Under the pieces are notes generated by a model that did no database searches, was not told the origin of the DNA, and saw only the letters and a list, made by a program, of their open reading frames with translations. The translations under genes and the position numbers were made by a program. A DNA stretch of 49,007 nt. Source: Flavobacteriaceae bacterium. GTDB taxonomy: Bacteria > Bacteroidota > Bacteroidia > Flavobacteriales > Flavobacteriaceae. The number at the start of each line of letters is the position of its first letter. Within the stretch, counting starts at the first letter, position 1. Where the stretch lies: positions 26,393-75,399 of the forward strand of contig NZUH01000018.1 of the NCBI GenBank assembly GCA_002697255.1, written 5' to 3'. Shown here in pieces: positions 9,535-19,668 of the stretch.

Positions 9535-10386
9535 ATGGCAAATTTAAAAGAAATAAGAAATAGAATTTCATCTGTATCTTCTACAATGCAGATTACAAGT
9601 GCTATGAAGATGGTTTCTGCAGCCAAGCTTAAAAAAGCACAAGATGCAATTACAGCCATGAGGCCTTATGCTGATAAGTTAACCCAAATGTTAGTTGACC
9701 TTGCTTCTTCTGTTGATTTTGAAAACCATTATCTTCAATCAACAGAAGACAGAAAATTATTAGTGGTATGCGTAACATCAAACAGAGGACTTTGTGGCGC
9801 TTTTAACTCTAATGTTATAAAAGAGTGTTTGGAAATAGCTAACACAGCTGACCATGAAGTTTCATTTTATTGCATTGGTAAAAAAGGGGCAGATATATTA
9901 TCAAAAAAGCATAATGTTATTGAGATAAGCAATGAGGTTTTTGATGATCTAAATTTTGAAAATGTTTCTTTAATTGCTAAGAAATTAATGTCAAAGTTTT
10001 CTGTAAAAGAATTTGATCAAATAAAGATAGTTTATAACAAATTCAAGAATGCGGCAACTCAGATTGTTAAAAATGAACAATATCTACCCATAGAAAATAA
10101 TGAATCTAGAGAAGCAAATGAATCCAAAGATTATATTTTTGAGCCATCTCAAACAGAAATTATTTCTGAATTAATTCCAAAATCTCTAAAGATACAATTG
10201 TATAAAGCGATTAGAGACTCGTATGCTTCTGAGCATGGAGCTAGAATGACAGCTATGCATAAAGCAACTGACAATGCAACTGAATTAAGAGACCAATTAA
10301 AATTGACTTATAATAAAGCAAGACAAGCGGCTATTACTAATGAAATCCTTGAAATTGTTGGTGGAGCCGAAGCTTTAAACGGCTAA
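9535..10386 (+). CDS. atpG: F0F1 ATP synthase subunit gamma
   Basis: A 283-residue gamma subunit, the central shaft. The N-terminal helix (MANLKEIRNRISSVSSTMQI, then SAMKMVSAAKLKKAQ) and the C-terminal helix (SEHGARMTAMHKATDNA, then YNKARQAAITNEI and EIVGGAEAL) form the coiled coil that turns inside alpha3beta3. The middle has the fold marker VTSNRGLCGAFNSNV. Length is normal. It is the last ATPase gene here; 65 bases without a clear hairpin separate it from the flippase gene, so read-through is possible. Confidence 0.97.
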   Translation: MANLKEIRNRISSVSSTMQITSAMKMVSAAKLKKAQDAITAMRPYADKLTQMLVDLASSVDFENHYLQSTEDRKLLVVCVTSNRGLCGAFNSNVIKECLEIANTADHEVSFYCIGKKGADILSKKHNVIEISNEVFDDLNFENVSLIAKKLMSKFSVKEFDQIKIVYNKFKNAATQIVKNEQYLPIENNESREANESKDYIFEPSQTEIISELIPKSLKIQLYKAIRDSYASEHGARMTAMHKATDNATELRDQLKLTYNKARQAAITNEILEIVGGAEALNG

Positions 10387-10451
10387 TTCCCTTTTGAACC
10401 TTTTGCATTCCAAGTTATATTAGTTTATTTTAGATATTAAACTTTATAAAC

Positions 10452-11918
10452 TTGGGCAAATTTTTACAATTATTCAAACAAACTTTTATTTATGGAATAG
10501 CCACCGTATTTCCAAGAATAATTAGTGTTGTTCTTCTTAGGATTCATACTGATAAAAGTGTAATTAGTGAGTCTTCGGAGTATGGGACAATTTCGCTTAT
10601 TTTTACTTATATCGTTGTTTTCAATGTTATTCTTTCTCTTGGAATGGAAACCTCGTTTTTTAGATTTTATAATAAAGAAAAAAATAAAAAAGACGTATTA
10701 AATACTGCTGCAATTTCAATAATTATTACTTCGATTTTATTCGCATCTTTATTTAGCATTTTCAAATTTAATATTTCAGAGTTTATAGGAATTAGTTCAG
10801 GTTATTTGAGCATAGTTGTATGGATATTAGTTGTGGATGTACTTACCGTTATTCCTTTTGCTTATTTAAGATTAAAAGGATCAGCATTTAAATATTCAAC
10901 AGTAAAAATCATTAATATCCTAGTGTACTTTTCATTAAATATTTTTCTATTAATTTATTTGAAAGGGCTGACTAATGATTACAAAATATTACAATCTATA
11001 TATATTGAAAATTTTGAAGTTTCCTATATTTTTATCTCAAACCTAATCGCTAGCATTGTTTCATTATTACTGTTATTTCCTTTTTACTTTGAAATTAACT
11101 ACAGAGCCAATATTAAACTACTTAAAAGAATGTTAGCCTATGGCTTCCCAATTTTAATTTCAGGGCTTGCCTTTAGTATTAATGAAACATTTGATAGAAT
11201 TTTATTAGATTTTCTTCTTCCTTCTTCAATTGCCAAAACTCAGATTGGTATTTATGCTGCTTGTTATAAATTAGCAATTTTTATGACATTATTTTCCACA
11301 GCATATAAATTAGCAATTGAGCCCTTTTTCTTTAGTGAAGCTGACAAGAAAAATTCAACAATAAGCTATGCATTAATCCTTGAAACATTTGTAATAATAG
11401 GATCTTCTATTTTAGTTTTGGTTGTAGTTTTATTAGATGTTTTAAAAGTAATCTTTATAGGTGACCCTGAGTATTGGCAGGCGATGTATATAGTTCCGAT
11501 AATATTACTAGCTAATTTTTGCCTTGGAATTTATCAAAATTTATCTGTTTGGTATAAGGTCACGGATAAGACTAAATTTGCCGCATACATTTCATCATTA
11601 GGAGCAATCATTACATTAACACTAAATATAATTTTAATTCCAAAATATAGTTATTTAGGGTCGGCTATAGCAACTTTGATTGCTTATTTCACTATGGCTG
11701 TTTTATCATATATTGTTGGTAAGAAATATTATCCAATTCCCTATAATATTTCTAAAATGTTGTTTTACATAATATTATCTGTATCCTTATCCTCAATTTC
11801 TTTTTATGGTTTTAGGGAAAATTTAATGGTAGGAATGTCATGCATATTCATAATGAATATTGTAATTTATATTAATGAAAAAAGACGAATTAAAAACCTA
11901 ATAAAGCTAGCCAGATGA
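10452..11918 (+). CDS. Oligosaccharide flippase (Wzx/MATE-like)
   Basis: A 488-residue protein with about 13-14 membrane segments over its whole length. The N-terminus ([23 protein letters not shown] in two parts) and the central [20 protein letters not shown] match the polysaccharide biosynthesis/flippase family. Such proteins move lipid-linked glycans across the inner membrane. The start is TTG at 10452. In many Flavobacteriaceae a flippase like this is found between the atp genes and dut, so the place is conserved rather than specific to a polysaccharide cluster. The stop overlaps the dut start (ATGA). The substrate is unknown. Confidence 0.88.
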   Translation: MGKFLQLFKQTFIYGIATVFPRIISVVLLRIHTDKSVISESSEYGTISLIFTYIVVFNVILSLGMETSFFRFYNKEKNKKDVLNTAAISIIITSILFASLFSIFKFNISEFIGISSGYLSIVVWILVVDVLTVIPFAYLRLKGSAFKYSTVKIINILVYFSLNIFLLIYLKGLTNDYKILQSIYIENFEVSYIFISNLIASIVSLLLLFPFYFEINYRANIKLLKRMLAYGFPILISGLAFSINETFDRILLDFLLPSSIAKTQIGIYAACYKLAIFMTLFSTAYKLAIEPFFFSEADKKNSTISYALILETFVIIGSSILVLVVVLLDVLKVIFIGDPEYWQAMYIVPIILLANFCLGIYQNLSVWYKVTDKTKFAAYISSLGAIITLTLNIILIPKYSYLGSAIATLIAYFTMAVLSYIVGKKYYPIPYNISKMLFYIILSVSLSSISFYGFRENLMVGMSCIFIMNIVIYINEKRRIKNLIKLAR

Positions 11919-12346
11919 CAATTGATATTATTAATAAATCCTCAAACGGATTGCCAAAATATGAAACATTGTTTTCAGCTGGCATGGATTTAAGAGCAAA
12001 TTTAAAAGAATCAATTATTTTAAAACCACTTCAAAGAAAGGTTATAAAAACAGGTCTTTTTATTTCTTTACCTAAGGGATATGAAGCTCAAATTAGGCCT
12101 AGAAGTGGCCTAGCAATAAAAAAAGGAATTACTGTTTTGAACTCACCCGGGACTATTGACGCTGACTATCGAGGAGAGATTGGAGTAATTTTAATTAATT
12201 TTTCAAATTCTGATTTTGACATTAAATCAGGTGACAGAATAGCACAGATGGTAATTGCCAAGTATCAAACTATTTCATGGAAACTCACGGATAGTTTAGA
12301 TAATTCTCTTAGAGGAGATAAAGGCTTTGGGAGTACAGGAATTTAG
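11915..12346 (+). CDS. dut: dUTP diphosphatase (trimeric dUTPase)
   Basis: A 143-residue dUTPase with all five family motifs in order: [43 protein letters not shown] and the C-terminal arm [11 protein letters not shown]. It hydrolyses dUTP to dUMP and diphosphate, which keeps uracil out of DNA and supplies dTMP synthesis. The catalytic Asp is in the third motif. It overlaps the flippase gene by four bases and precedes the DUF4292 gene by nine. Confidence 0.97.
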   Translation: MTIDIINKSSNGLPKYETLFSAGMDLRANLKESIILKPLQRKVIKTGLFISLPKGYEAQIRPRSGLAIKKGITVLNSPGTIDADYRGEIGVILINFSNSDFDIKSGDRIAQMVIAKYQTISWKLTDSLDNSLRGDKGFGSTGI

Positions 12347-12355
12347 AATCTGATT

Positions 12356-13096
12356 ATGAAAAAAACAATCCTATTATTATTAATAATTTCCTTTAGCTCC
12401 TGTTCATTAACCAAAAAAACAATTGAAAGTGATAGAAAGTATTCCCCGCAAAAAGTCATTAGAAATGCTAATAAAAACATAAATAAAATTAAATATATTC
12501 AGGCAAAGGCAAAAATTTCTTTTACAGACAATAAGAAAATTCAATCAAATACTATAACATTAAGAATATCATCAAATCAAAAATTATGGGCCAATGCTAC
12601 ATTGGGAGCAGCTAGAGTTTTAATTAATAACGACTCGATAAAATATTATAATAAAATTGAAAGAAACTTCTTTGTTTCAGATTTTAATTATATAAATAAA
12701 ATAATAGGTATAGAAATCGACTTTCAAATCCTTCAAAGTTTAATTTTAGGCGTATTATTTGAAAAATATGATTATTCATCTTTTAATGAAATAAATGATG
12801 AAATTTATTCTTTTAAAAAAGATATAGTTTTAGGTAAAAAATCATTTAAATCAATGGTTTATATTAGCCCATACAATTTCAGAATATTGAAAATAATATT
12901 TGATGACGATATAAATAAATTTGAAGTTGACTATGATGATTATTTGATATTAGAAAATCAAAATATTCCAACAAAAATTACTTTTAGAAATAATGGTGTA
13001 GAAAATTTTCACATTGAAATAAAATCGATTGTTTCACTTGATAAGATTAATCTTCCTTTTAGAATTCCAAAAAGTTATAAAAGAATTAATTTTTAA
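12356..13096 (+). CDS. DUF4292 lipoprotein
   Basis: A 246-residue lipoprotein: a signal peptide with lipobox FSSC, Cys16. The body matches DUF4292, including IKYIQAKAKISF and LWANATLGAARVLINNDS. The family is restricted to Bacteroidota and is thought to have a LolA/LolB-like half-barrel, so a role in carrying or inserting lipid or lipoprotein has been proposed; that is inference. It sits directly between dut and the EnvC-like gene (three-base gap), an arrangement I recall as common in flavobacteria, hinting at an envelope function. Confidence 0.85.
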   Translation: MKKTILLLLIISFSSCSLTKKTIESDRKYSPQKVIRNANKNINKIKYIQAKAKISFTDNKKIQSNTITLRISSNQKLWANATLGAARVLINNDSIKYYNKIERNFFVSDFNYINKIIGIEIDFQILQSLILGVLFEKYDYSSFNEINDEIYSFKKDIVLGKKSFKSMVYISPYNFRILKIIFDDDINKFEVDYDDYLILENQNIPTKITFRNNGVENFHIEIKSIVSLDKINLPFRIPKSYKRINF

Positions 13097-13099
13097 TAT

Positions 13100-14284
13100 A
13101 TGTCTAGATTATTTTGCGTAATAATTTTCATGTTCTCCTGTTGTATTAATTCTCAAACCAAGATTGATTTAGAAAGCGAAAAAAATCAAATTCAAAAAGA
13201 TATAAGGCTTATTGAGGCAAAAATATCAAGTAATAAAAAGAAAAAGCAATTAGCAGTTTCTGACGTAGAAGATCTCAATTTTAAAATTAAATTACAGGAA
13301 ACCCTGATTAATAATATTAACGACCAACTTAACCTAATAGTTGATGAAGTCAAATTAAATCAAAAGCAATTAGCTGAACTTGACAAAACTCAAACTTCAT
13401 TAAAAAATGAGTTGTCAAGCATGATTCTTAAATCGTATAAAAAGAGATCGTCATTAAATAGAATTATGTTCATCTTTTCTTCAAATTCTTTTACCCAAGC
13501 TTACAAGAGGATTCAATATTTCAAGCAATATGCAAAATTTCAAAAAAAAACTACAGAAAAAATTAAAAGAAACTCTAATCTTATAAAAAATAATATAAAA
13601 AGGCTAGATTCGATTAAAATTGAGAAAAAGGTTTTGATTGAAGAAAATGAATCAGTCAGAATTAATTTAAAAATTCAGTACAAAGACTTGAATAAGTTTA
13701 TAAGTGAAATTAATATAAATCAAAAAAGCTTTCAAGATAGCATAAAGGTTAAGCAAAAAATTAGCAAAGAAATTGAAATTAAAATTCAAAAAATTATTGC
13801 TGATGCTTATAATAATTCAAAAAATAACGACGGAAAAATTAAACTTACTGAGGAAGCAAAAGTTATTTCAAAAAATTTTAATTTAAATAAAGGAAAACTA
13901 CCTTGGCCAGTTTTAAAAGGCTATGTAATACTTGGTTTTGGGGAACAACCACACCCAGTGGTTAAAACCGCCACAATTCAAAGTAACGGGGTAAGAATAA
14001 GAACCTCTAAAGAAACAAATGCCAGAGTTATTTTTGATGGCCTGGTATATTCAATAATTATTTCAAAAAATAATACTCACACCGTGATAGTTCAGCATGG
14101 AAATTTTTTTTCAGTGTATAAAAATTTAACGAAAATATATGTTTCTAAGGGCGATAATATTTACAGAAAAGACATAATAGGAGAAATATTTACAGATGCC
14201 ATTTCAAAACAAACAATTTTAAGCTTTAGTATTTTTAAAGACGGTAAACCACAAGACCCATCTCAGTGGATATATAAAATGTAG
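13100..14284 (+). CDS. EnvC-like murein hydrolase activator (degenerate LytM)
   Basis: A 394-residue exported protein: signal peptide ending near residue 18, a long coiled coil (about 20-270), then an M23/LytM domain (about 285-394). Catalytic LytM domains have an HxxxD metal site and a final HxH. Here the first site reads NGVRI and the last reads LSFSIF, while the middle VQHGNFFSVYKNL is kept. The zinc ligands are therefore lost, as in E. coli EnvC, which activates amidases instead of cutting peptidoglycan itself. It follows DUF4292 by three bases and ends exactly where the convergent thioesterase gene ends. Confidence 0.88.
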   Translation: MSRLFCVIIFMFSCCINSQTKIDLESEKNQIQKDIRLIEAKISSNKKKKQLAVSDVEDLNFKIKLQETLINNINDQLNLIVDEVKLNQKQLAELDKTQTSLKNELSSMILKSYKKRSSLNRIMFIFSSNSFTQAYKRIQYFKQYAKFQKKTTEKIKRNSNLIKNNIKRLDSIKIEKKVLIEENESVRINLKIQYKDLNKFISEININQKSFQDSIKVKQKISKEIEIKIQKIIADAYNNSKNNDGKIKLTEEAKVISKNFNLNKGKLPWPVLKGYVILGFGEQPHPVVKTATIQSNGVRIRTSKETNARVIFDGLVYSIIISKNNTHTVIVQHGNFFSVYKNLTKIYVSKGDNIYRKDIIGEIFTDAISKQTILSFSIFKDGKPQDPSQWIYKM

Positions 14285-14791
14285 TTAAGAAAATAATGCT
14301 TTTAATTCTGTTGCATCATCAGCCTCCATTTTACCAGCTAGAACTAAACTAAGCTGTTTTCTTCTCAGAGCAGCATCATATCTTTTTTTTTCTTGAATTG
14401 TTTCTGGGAAAATTTTATCTATTTGGGTAGGCCTTCCATTTTTATCTACGGCAACAAAAGTATAAATAGCCTCATTTGCTTTTATTTTTTTTCCTTTTTC
14501 ATCATCAACCCAAACATCGATGAATACTTCCATAGATGTATTAAATGCACGTGAAACTTTTGCCTCAATTGTAACAGTGGTCCCTATAGGTATTGCTTTG
14601 CTAAATGAAACGTGATTAACTGAAGAGGTTACTACAATCTCTTCAGAATGTCTTTTCGCAGAAATACTGGCAGCTCTATCCATTCGAGCGAGTAATTCCC
14701 CCCCAAACAAATTATTAAGAGCATTGGTTTCTCCAGGAAGAACAGAATCTGTTAAAGTAGTTAAAGAATCTTTGGGAGTTTTATTATTCAT
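14285..14791 (-). CDS. Acyl-CoA thioesterase (hotdog fold, YciA-like)
   Basis: A 168-residue hotdog-fold protein. The motif NALNNLFGGELLARMDRAAS carries the residues usual for the acyl-CoA thioesterase group (Asn in the loop, Asp at the start of the central helix), and SFSKAIPIGTTVTIEAKV follows. It should hydrolyse acyl-CoA to free acid and CoA in the cytosol; the chain-length preference cannot be read. It lies 10 bases downstream of the SPOR-domain gene on the same strand. Its TAA begins at the base right after the EnvC stop, with no spacer. Confidence 0.88.
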   Translation of the reverse strand: MNNKTPKDSLTTLTDSVLPGETNALNNLFGGELLARMDRAASISAKRHSEEIVVTSSVNHVSFSKAIPIGTTVTIEAKVSRAFNTSMEVFIDVWVDDEKGKKIKANEAIYTFVAVDKNGRPTQIDKIFPETIQEKKRYDAALRRKQLSLVLAGKMEADDATELKALFS

Positions 14792-14801
14792 TCAATAACA
14801 A

Positions 14802-15680
14802 TTATTTTTTTAAGAGCCAGGCACTCTTGTCTTCTGCAATCCTTATTTTAGATAACGCATTTTTTGCTTCTTCAATGGTAGAAAAACTATTATATGAAAT
14901 TTGAATTAAGCCATACTTGTTAACTCCTACTCTTTTGCAATTCGTAAACCCTTTATTCTCTAATCTTAAAAGCATTTTTAAAGCATTTTTTTCTTTTCTA
15001 AAAGCTCCTGCGATTATGTGATAATTTTGAGTTTTCTTTTTTACAAATAATTTAACCGCAGGTAATGACGTACTTATATTAAATGTTGCTTTTTCAATTT
15101 CTTGCTCAATTTTTTTGTTAGCTTGAATGTAAGCTGTTTCGTTATATTCAGTTACTGAGTTAAAGTAATAATCAGAAAAAATGCTTACTAAGCCAACTAA
15201 AACTATAAAGATTGCAGCATATTTTAAGAAAGTTTTATTAATTCTTTCAAGACGCATCTTATCTCTGTGAATTAAAGTAGAGTCAATATTTTTAAAACCA
15301 AAAGAGCTTTTTAAAATTATAGAATTTAATTTAGGATAAAAGGAGTATTTGGAATTCTTTAATTCAAGTGATCCAATTTTTTCAAAATTTACAAATCCCT
15401 TATTCTTTAACTTGTTATTTGTTTTTAACAGCCAATTATTTATTTTCTTTTCAGCTTTCACATATGAAATATTTTCCACTTGCGATATTACACCAGTCAA
15501 TAATCCGTCAGATTTAATTAATTTTTTATTAAATGAAATTTCTTTATTTGGAGGAAAAATCTTTTTACCATCTGGGCTTAATTTTGCAGAAATTTTTCTG
15601 CAAACAAATGCTCCAAAATTTGGAATAATGACACAATCGTTTTCCTTTAATAAATTAAATATGTGTGAACTTACTTTCAT
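14802..15680 (-). CDS. CCDC81-type HU and SPOR domain membrane protein
   Basis: A 292-residue protein. Residues about 1-120 match the paired prokaryotic CCDC81/HU-like domains found in Bacteroidota (CVIIPNFGAFVCRKISAKL near the start; FVNFEKIGSLEL in the second). One membrane helix follows (about 153-173), then a SPOR domain at about 215-292 (YHIIAGAFRKEKNAL). SPOR domains bind denuded glycan at division septa. The layout suggests a DNA- or protein-binding cytosolic head linked across the inner membrane to the septal wall, but that is inference. It is followed by the thioesterase gene; trpS is next upstream after a 49-base gap. Confidence 0.85.
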   Translation of the reverse strand: MKVSSHIFNLLKENDCVIIPNFGAFVCRKISAKLSPDGKKIFPPNKEISFNKKLIKSDGLLTGVISQVENISYVKAEKKINNWLLKTNNKLKNKGFVNFEKIGSLELKNSKYSFYPKLNSIILKSSFGFKNIDSTLIHRDKMRLERINKTFLKYAAIFIVLVGLVSIFSDYYFNSVTEYNETAYIQANKKIEQEIEKATFNISTSLPAVKLFVKKKTQNYHIIAGAFRKEKNALKMLLRLENKGFTNCKRVGVNKYGLIQISYNSFSTIEEAKNALSKIRIAEDKSAWLLKK

Positions 15681-15729
15681 TTAAAGTTTTATTATATATC
15701 AATATATAAAATTATATCAAATATTTATT

Positions 15730-16710
15730 TTAATAACCCAATTTTTTACGAACTCTTCCAAGAACTTTATTTGCTGTTGTTTGCGCTTTTAATGAGCCTT
15801 TACTTAAAATTTTTTCAACCTCTGCTATATTGGAAACGTAATAATTAAATTGTTTTCTTTCATCAGAGAATTTTTCAAGAATTAACCCAATCAATTCCTT
15901 TTTTATATTTCCAAAACCAACCCCCCCTTTTTCATATAGCTGTTTCATTTTTTTTGAATCATTTTCTGAAGCAATATGTTTGTAAATATTAAATAAATTA
16001 CAATTCTTCCAGTCTTTTGGCTCTTCTATTTTATTTGAGCTAGTTGTAATTGAATTAATCTGTTTTTTCAATATTTTTTCATCTGCAAAAACATTAATTA
16101 TATTGTTTTTGCTTTTGCTCATTTTTTTGCCGTCTGTTCCAGTAATAAGTTTTGTATTCTCTGTCAAATAATCTTTGGGAATTATAAATGTTTTTCCAAA
16201 TAAAGTATGAAATCTATTAGCGATGTTTCTGGTTATTTCTATATGCTGAAGCTGATCTTTTCCAACTGGAATAATTTCAGCATCATATAAAAGTATATCT
16301 GCAGCCATTAATATAGGATAATTAAAAAGTCCAGAATTAATATCATCCAGTCGATCTTTCTTATCTTTAAAACTATGAGCAAGAGACAGCCTGCTAAACG
16401 GGTAAAAACAACTTAAATACCATGCTAATTCTGTTACTTGTGGGACATCGCTTTGACGATAGAATATGGTTTTTTCAGGATTTAACCCAAATGCCAGCCA
16501 GGCAGCGGCAGTATGAAGCGTATTTTCTTTCATAATATGAGCATCTTTAATCTGCGTCAGAGAATGAAAGTCAGCTATAAATAAAAAGGTTTCAATATTA
16601 TTTTGCTTAGAAAAATTAATTGCCGGTATAATAGCGCCTAATATATTACCCAAATGTGGAGTCCCTGTACTTTGAATTCCTGTTAAAATTCTTTTTAAAT
16701 TTTTGCTCAT
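15730..16710 (-). CDS. trpS: Tryptophan--tRNA ligase
   Basis: A 326-residue class I aminoacyl-tRNA synthetase. The HIGH-type motif is TGTPHLGN at residues 15-22 and the KMSKS loop is exactly KMSKS at 196-200. MAADILLYDAEIIPVGKDQ is the tryptophan-binding region of TrpRS. It charges tRNA-Trp in the cytosol. Length is normal for the bacterial type. The start at 16710 is an ATG, and a -7-like box lies a few bases upstream. Confidence 0.97.
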   Translation of the reverse strand: MSKNLKRILTGIQSTGTPHLGNILGAIIPAINFSKQNNIETFLFIADFHSLTQIKDAHIMKENTLHTAAAWLAFGLNPEKTIFYRQSDVPQVTELAWYLSCFYPFSRLSLAHSFKDKKDRLDDINSGLFNYPILMAADILLYDAEIIPVGKDQLQHIEITRNIANRFHTLFGKTFIIPKDYLTENTKLITGTDGKKMSKSKNNIINVFADEKILKKQINSITTSSNKIEEPKDWKNCNLFNIYKHIASENDSKKMKQLYEKGGVGFGNIKKELIGLILEKFSDERKQFNYYVSNIAEVEKILSKGSLKAQTTANKVLGRVRKKLGY

Positions 16711-16714
16711 ATAA

Positions 16715-16754
16715 CAAAGTTAAAATTTTTATTAAAATAAATTGGTTAGTTTTG
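16715..16754. promoter_or_regulatory. Divergent -7 boxes between trpS and plsC
   Basis: On the minus strand TAACTTTG at 16722-16715 faces trpS; on the plus strand TAGTTTTG at 16747-16754 faces plsC. Both fit TAnnTTTG. No TTTG at the right -33 distance is clear for either. The boxes are so close to the start codons that the transcripts would have very short leaders or none. Confidence 0.4.
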
Positions 16755-16760
16755 AAACTT

Positions 16761-17516
16761 GTGAAAGCACTTAAATATCTTTTCTGGACTATTTACAATA
16801 TATGGTTTTACATATTAGTATTATTATTTACACTAATAATTATTTTACCATCATTTGTTTTAATGCAATTAACTGGAGCTTCATATAAACATTTTTATAG
16901 TGCTGGTGTCTTATGGTCGGATTGTGTTTTATATGGAATGTTTATGTTCCCCCAAAAAAACAAGTCTTTGAAAACTATTAAAAATCATGCTTATATTTTT
17001 GTTGCCAACCATGTTTCAATGATAGATGTGATGCTACTTGTTTCAACCGTTAGAGAAAACCCTATTGTATTTATCGGGAAGAAAGAATTAGAAAAAATTC
17101 CGATTTTTGGGTATGTTTATAAAAGAACAATGATTCTTGTTGACAGGTCCAGTAATGAAAGTAAAAAAAGAGTTTTTGAGCAAACCAAAAAGAAATTAAA
17201 TTCTGGGATAAGTATTGCAATTTTCCCTGAAGGAACAGTACCCGATATTGAAGTTGAACTTGCGCCTTTTAAGCACGGCGCCTTCACAATAGCGATTGAA
17301 CATCAAGTTCCTATCATTCCTATAACATTTATCGATAACAAAAAGAGATTCCCATGGAGCTTTGGAGGATTAATTGGTGGATCAAAAGGTTCCCCAGGAA
17401 AATTAAGAGTTAAAATACATAATCCTATTCCAACAAGAGGTATGGTTAAAGATGATAGAGTTAGTCTTAATGAAAAAGTAAGAAGTATAATGCTAAAAGA
17501 TTTGAAATCCGGTTAG
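16761..17516 (+). CDS. plsC: 1-acyl-sn-glycerol-3-phosphate acyltransferase
   Basis: A PlsC-family protein of about 251 residues from GTG at 16761. The frame is open further left, into the 5' end of trpS, but the true N-terminus ([19 protein letters not shown]) starts here; TTG at 16752 is the alternative and lies inside the -7-like box. The acyltransferase motifs are clear: NHVSMID (HxxxxD catalytic pair) and FPEGTVP. Two membrane segments lie near the N-terminus. It makes phosphatidic acid from lysophosphatidic acid at the inner membrane. The stop overlaps the convergent recA stop by four bases (TTAG). Confidence 0.87.
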   Translation: MKALKYLFWTIYNIWFYILVLLFTLIIILPSFVLMQLTGASYKHFYSAGVLWSDCVLYGMFMFPQKNKSLKTIKNHAYIFVANHVSMIDVMLLVSTVRENPIVFIGKKELEKIPIFGYVYKRTMILVDRSSNESKKRVFEQTKKKLNSGISIAIFPEGTVPDIEVELAPFKHGAFTIAIEHQVPIIPITFIDNKKRFPWSFGGLIGGSKGSPGKLRVKIHNPIPTRGMVKDDRVSLNEKVRSIMLKDLKSG

Positions 17517-18505
17517 ATAATCTCCTTAAGTTTATTTTCCAGAGTATCCATCAGTTCTGGATTATCTTTAAGTAAGTTTTTTACAGAGTCCCTGCCTTGT
17601 CCTAATTTTGTACCTTCATAACTAAACCAAGATCCGCTTTTATTGATTATATCAGCTTCTACAGCGTGGTCAATAATTTCTCCAACTTTTGAAATCCCTT
17701 CACCATACATTATATCAAATTCGGCAAGTTTAAAAGGAGGAGCAACTTTGTTTTTAACTATTTTTACTCTTGTTTTATTTCCCATAACAACACCATCACT
17801 ATTTTTTATCTGAGTTGATCTTCTTATATCTAGCCTTATCGATGCATAGAATTTTAAGGCATTACCACCAGTAGTTGTTTCTGGATTTCCGAACATTATG
17901 CCTATCTTTTCACGTAATTGGTTAATAAACATTACCGTACAGTTAGTTTTACTTATTGATCCTGTAAGTTTCCTTAAGGCTTGAGACATCAGCCTTGCAT
18001 GTAAACCCATTTTTGAATCACCCATTTCCCCTTCAATCTCACTTTTAGGAGTTAATGCTGCAACAGAATCAATAACCACCATATCAATAGCTCCAGATCT
18101 TATCAAATTATCAGCTATTTCTAATGCTTGCTCTCCGTGATCAGGTTGTGAAATTATTAGATTTTCAATATCGACACCTAATTTTTCAGCATAAAATCTA
18201 TCAAAGGCGTGTTCTGCATCAATAAATGCCGCTATACCCCCTTTTTTTTGACACTCGGCTATTGCATGTAAGGTAAGTGTTGTTTTACCGGAAGACTCCG
18301 GGCCATAAATTTCTATAACTCTTCCTTTTGGATAGCCGCCTACTCCCAACGCAATATCTAAACCTAAGGATCCTGAGGATATGGACTCAACAGATTTGTC
18401 AGGGGCATCACCCATTTTCATTACTGTTCCTTTTCCGTATGTTTTATCTAGTTTATCTAAGGTTAATTTTAGTGCTTTTAGCTTATCTGCTTTAACGTTG
18501 GCCAT
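17513..18505 (-). CDS. recA: Recombinase RecA
   Basis: A 330-residue RecA. Walker A is GPESSGKTT at residues 68-76, and the MAW/loop 1 region ([20 protein letters not shown]) and loop 2 ([19 protein letters not shown]) are intact. It forms filaments on single-stranded DNA and drives strand exchange and the SOS response. The acidic C-terminal tail is short, as in other Bacteroidota. It starts at ATG. No LexA-like box was recognised upstream, and no regulatory RecX is adjacent. Confidence 0.98.
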   Translation of the reverse strand: MANVKADKLKALKLTLDKLDKTYGKGTVMKMGDAPDKSVESISSGSLGLDIALGVGGYPKGRVIEIYGPESSGKTTLTLHAIAECQKKGGIAAFIDAEHAFDRFYAEKLGVDIENLIISQPDHGEQALEIADNLIRSGAIDMVVIDSVAALTPKSEIEGEMGDSKMGLHARLMSQALRKLTGSISKTNCTVMFINQLREKIGIMFGNPETTTGGNALKFYASIRLDIRRSTQIKNSDGVVMGNKTRVKIVKNKVAPPFKLAEFDIMYGEGISKVGEIIDHAVEADIINKSGSWFSYEGTKLGQGRDSVKNLLKDNPELMDTLENKLKEII

Positions 18506-18585
18506 AATATTTTTTTTCTATACTAATTTAGAACATCTTTTTACACAATACAATATAGAAATGGATGATTTTTATCTTTTTTATC

Positions 18586-18593
18586 TACTTTTG
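18586..18593 (+). promoter_or_regulatory. -7 box for trhO
   Basis: TACTTTTG fits the Bacteroidota -7 consensus TAnnTTTG and ends 24 bases before the trhO start, giving a leader of roughly 18 bases. A matching -33 TTTG is not evident at the usual distance. Confidence 0.5.
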
Positions 18594-18617
18594 TTATTAA
18601 ATATAAATTAGTATAGC

Positions 18618-19649
18618 ATGCAACTGTACAATAAATTAAGTGCTGACGAGCGATCCAAGATTTTAGAAAGCACAAATCTTAAAAGAATCACTCTTTCATT
18701 TTATCAGTATGCTAAAATTACTGATCCAAAAAAATTCAGAGATTCATTATTTATTTTCTGGGATAGCATAGGTGTTTTAGGAAGAATATATGTAGCCAAC
18801 GAAGGAATTAATGCACAACTATCCCTCCCTGAAGAAAATATCAAGAAATTTACCAAGCACTTAAACTCAATTTCATTTTTAAAAAATATAAGATTAAACA
18901 TCGCATTAAAACATGAAATCAAATCATTTCTAAAATTAAAGATTAAGGTTAAAAATAAAATTCTGGCTGATGGATTAAACGATAAGACTTTCGATGTTAC
19001 TAAAAAGGGGATCCATTTAAATGCAGCTGATTTTAATAAATTAATGAAAAAAAAAGATTCGATAATTCTGGATATGAGAAATCATTATGAAAGTGAAATT
19101 GGACATTTTAAAAATGCAATATGCCCTAATGTTGATACTTTTAGAGATTCACTCGACGTTATCGAAGATAAATTAAAAGATCATAAAGAAGATAGAAATT
19201 TGTTAATGTATTGCACTGGAGGAATACGTTGTGAAAAGGCAAGTGCCTATTTTAAGCATAAAGGTTTTAAAAATGTTTACCAGCTTGAGGGTGGAATTAT
19301 AGAATATGTAAGGCAGACTAGAGACCAAGATTTAAAAAATAATTTTATAGGGAAAAATTTTGTTTTTGATAATAGAAGAGTAGAAAAGGTAAGTGAAGAA
19401 ATAATTGCTAAGTGTCATCAGTGCGGCATTCCATTTGACATACACACAAACTGTGCAAATGACGCATGTCATCTTTTGTTTATCCAATGCGATAAATGTA
19501 AAAAGAAACTTAATAATTGTTGCTCCAATAAATGTTATGAGATTAATCAAATGCCATATGTTTTACAAAAACAACTAAGAAAAGGTCAAAAGAATAGTAA
19601 TGATATTTTTAAAAAAGGGAGAACAAATAATGTAACAATTTTTAAGTAA
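18618..19649 (+). CDS. trhO: tRNA uridine(34) hydroxylase TrhO (rhodanese domain)
   Basis: A 343-residue protein with the three parts of TrhO/YceA: an N-terminal ferredoxin-like domain (about 20-110; RIYVANEGINAQLS), a rhodanese domain (about 125-235) with catalytic Cys199 in MYCTGGIRC, and a cysteine-rich C-terminus (CHQCGIPF, NCANDACH, QCDKCKK) that may bind zinc. TrhO makes 5-hydroxyuridine at the tRNA wobble position with O2 and without prephenate. It is transcribed from a divergent spacer shared with recA and followed by gldH. Confidence 0.92.
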   Translation: MQLYNKLSADERSKILESTNLKRITLSFYQYAKITDPKKFRDSLFIFWDSIGVLGRIYVANEGINAQLSLPEENIKKFTKHLNSISFLKNIRLNIALKHEIKSFLKLKIKVKNKILADGLNDKTFDVTKKGIHLNAADFNKLMKKKDSIILDMRNHYESEIGHFKNAICPNVDTFRDSLDVIEDKLKDHKEDRNLLMYCTGGIRCEKASAYFKHKGFKNVYQLEGGIIEYVRQTRDQDLKNNFIGKNFVFDNRRVEKVSEEIIAKCHQCGIPFDIHTNCANDACHLLFIQCDKCKKKLNNCCSNKCYEINQMPYVLQKQLRKGQKNSNDIFKKGRTNNVTIFK

Positions 19650-19668
19650 AATTTTAAAGTTAATAAAC

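Noticed and set aside
16656-16760. Long N-terminal extension of the acyltransferase frame into trpS
   Set aside because: The extension is antisense to the trpS start, carries no family sequence, and GTG at 16761 gives the expected N-terminus.
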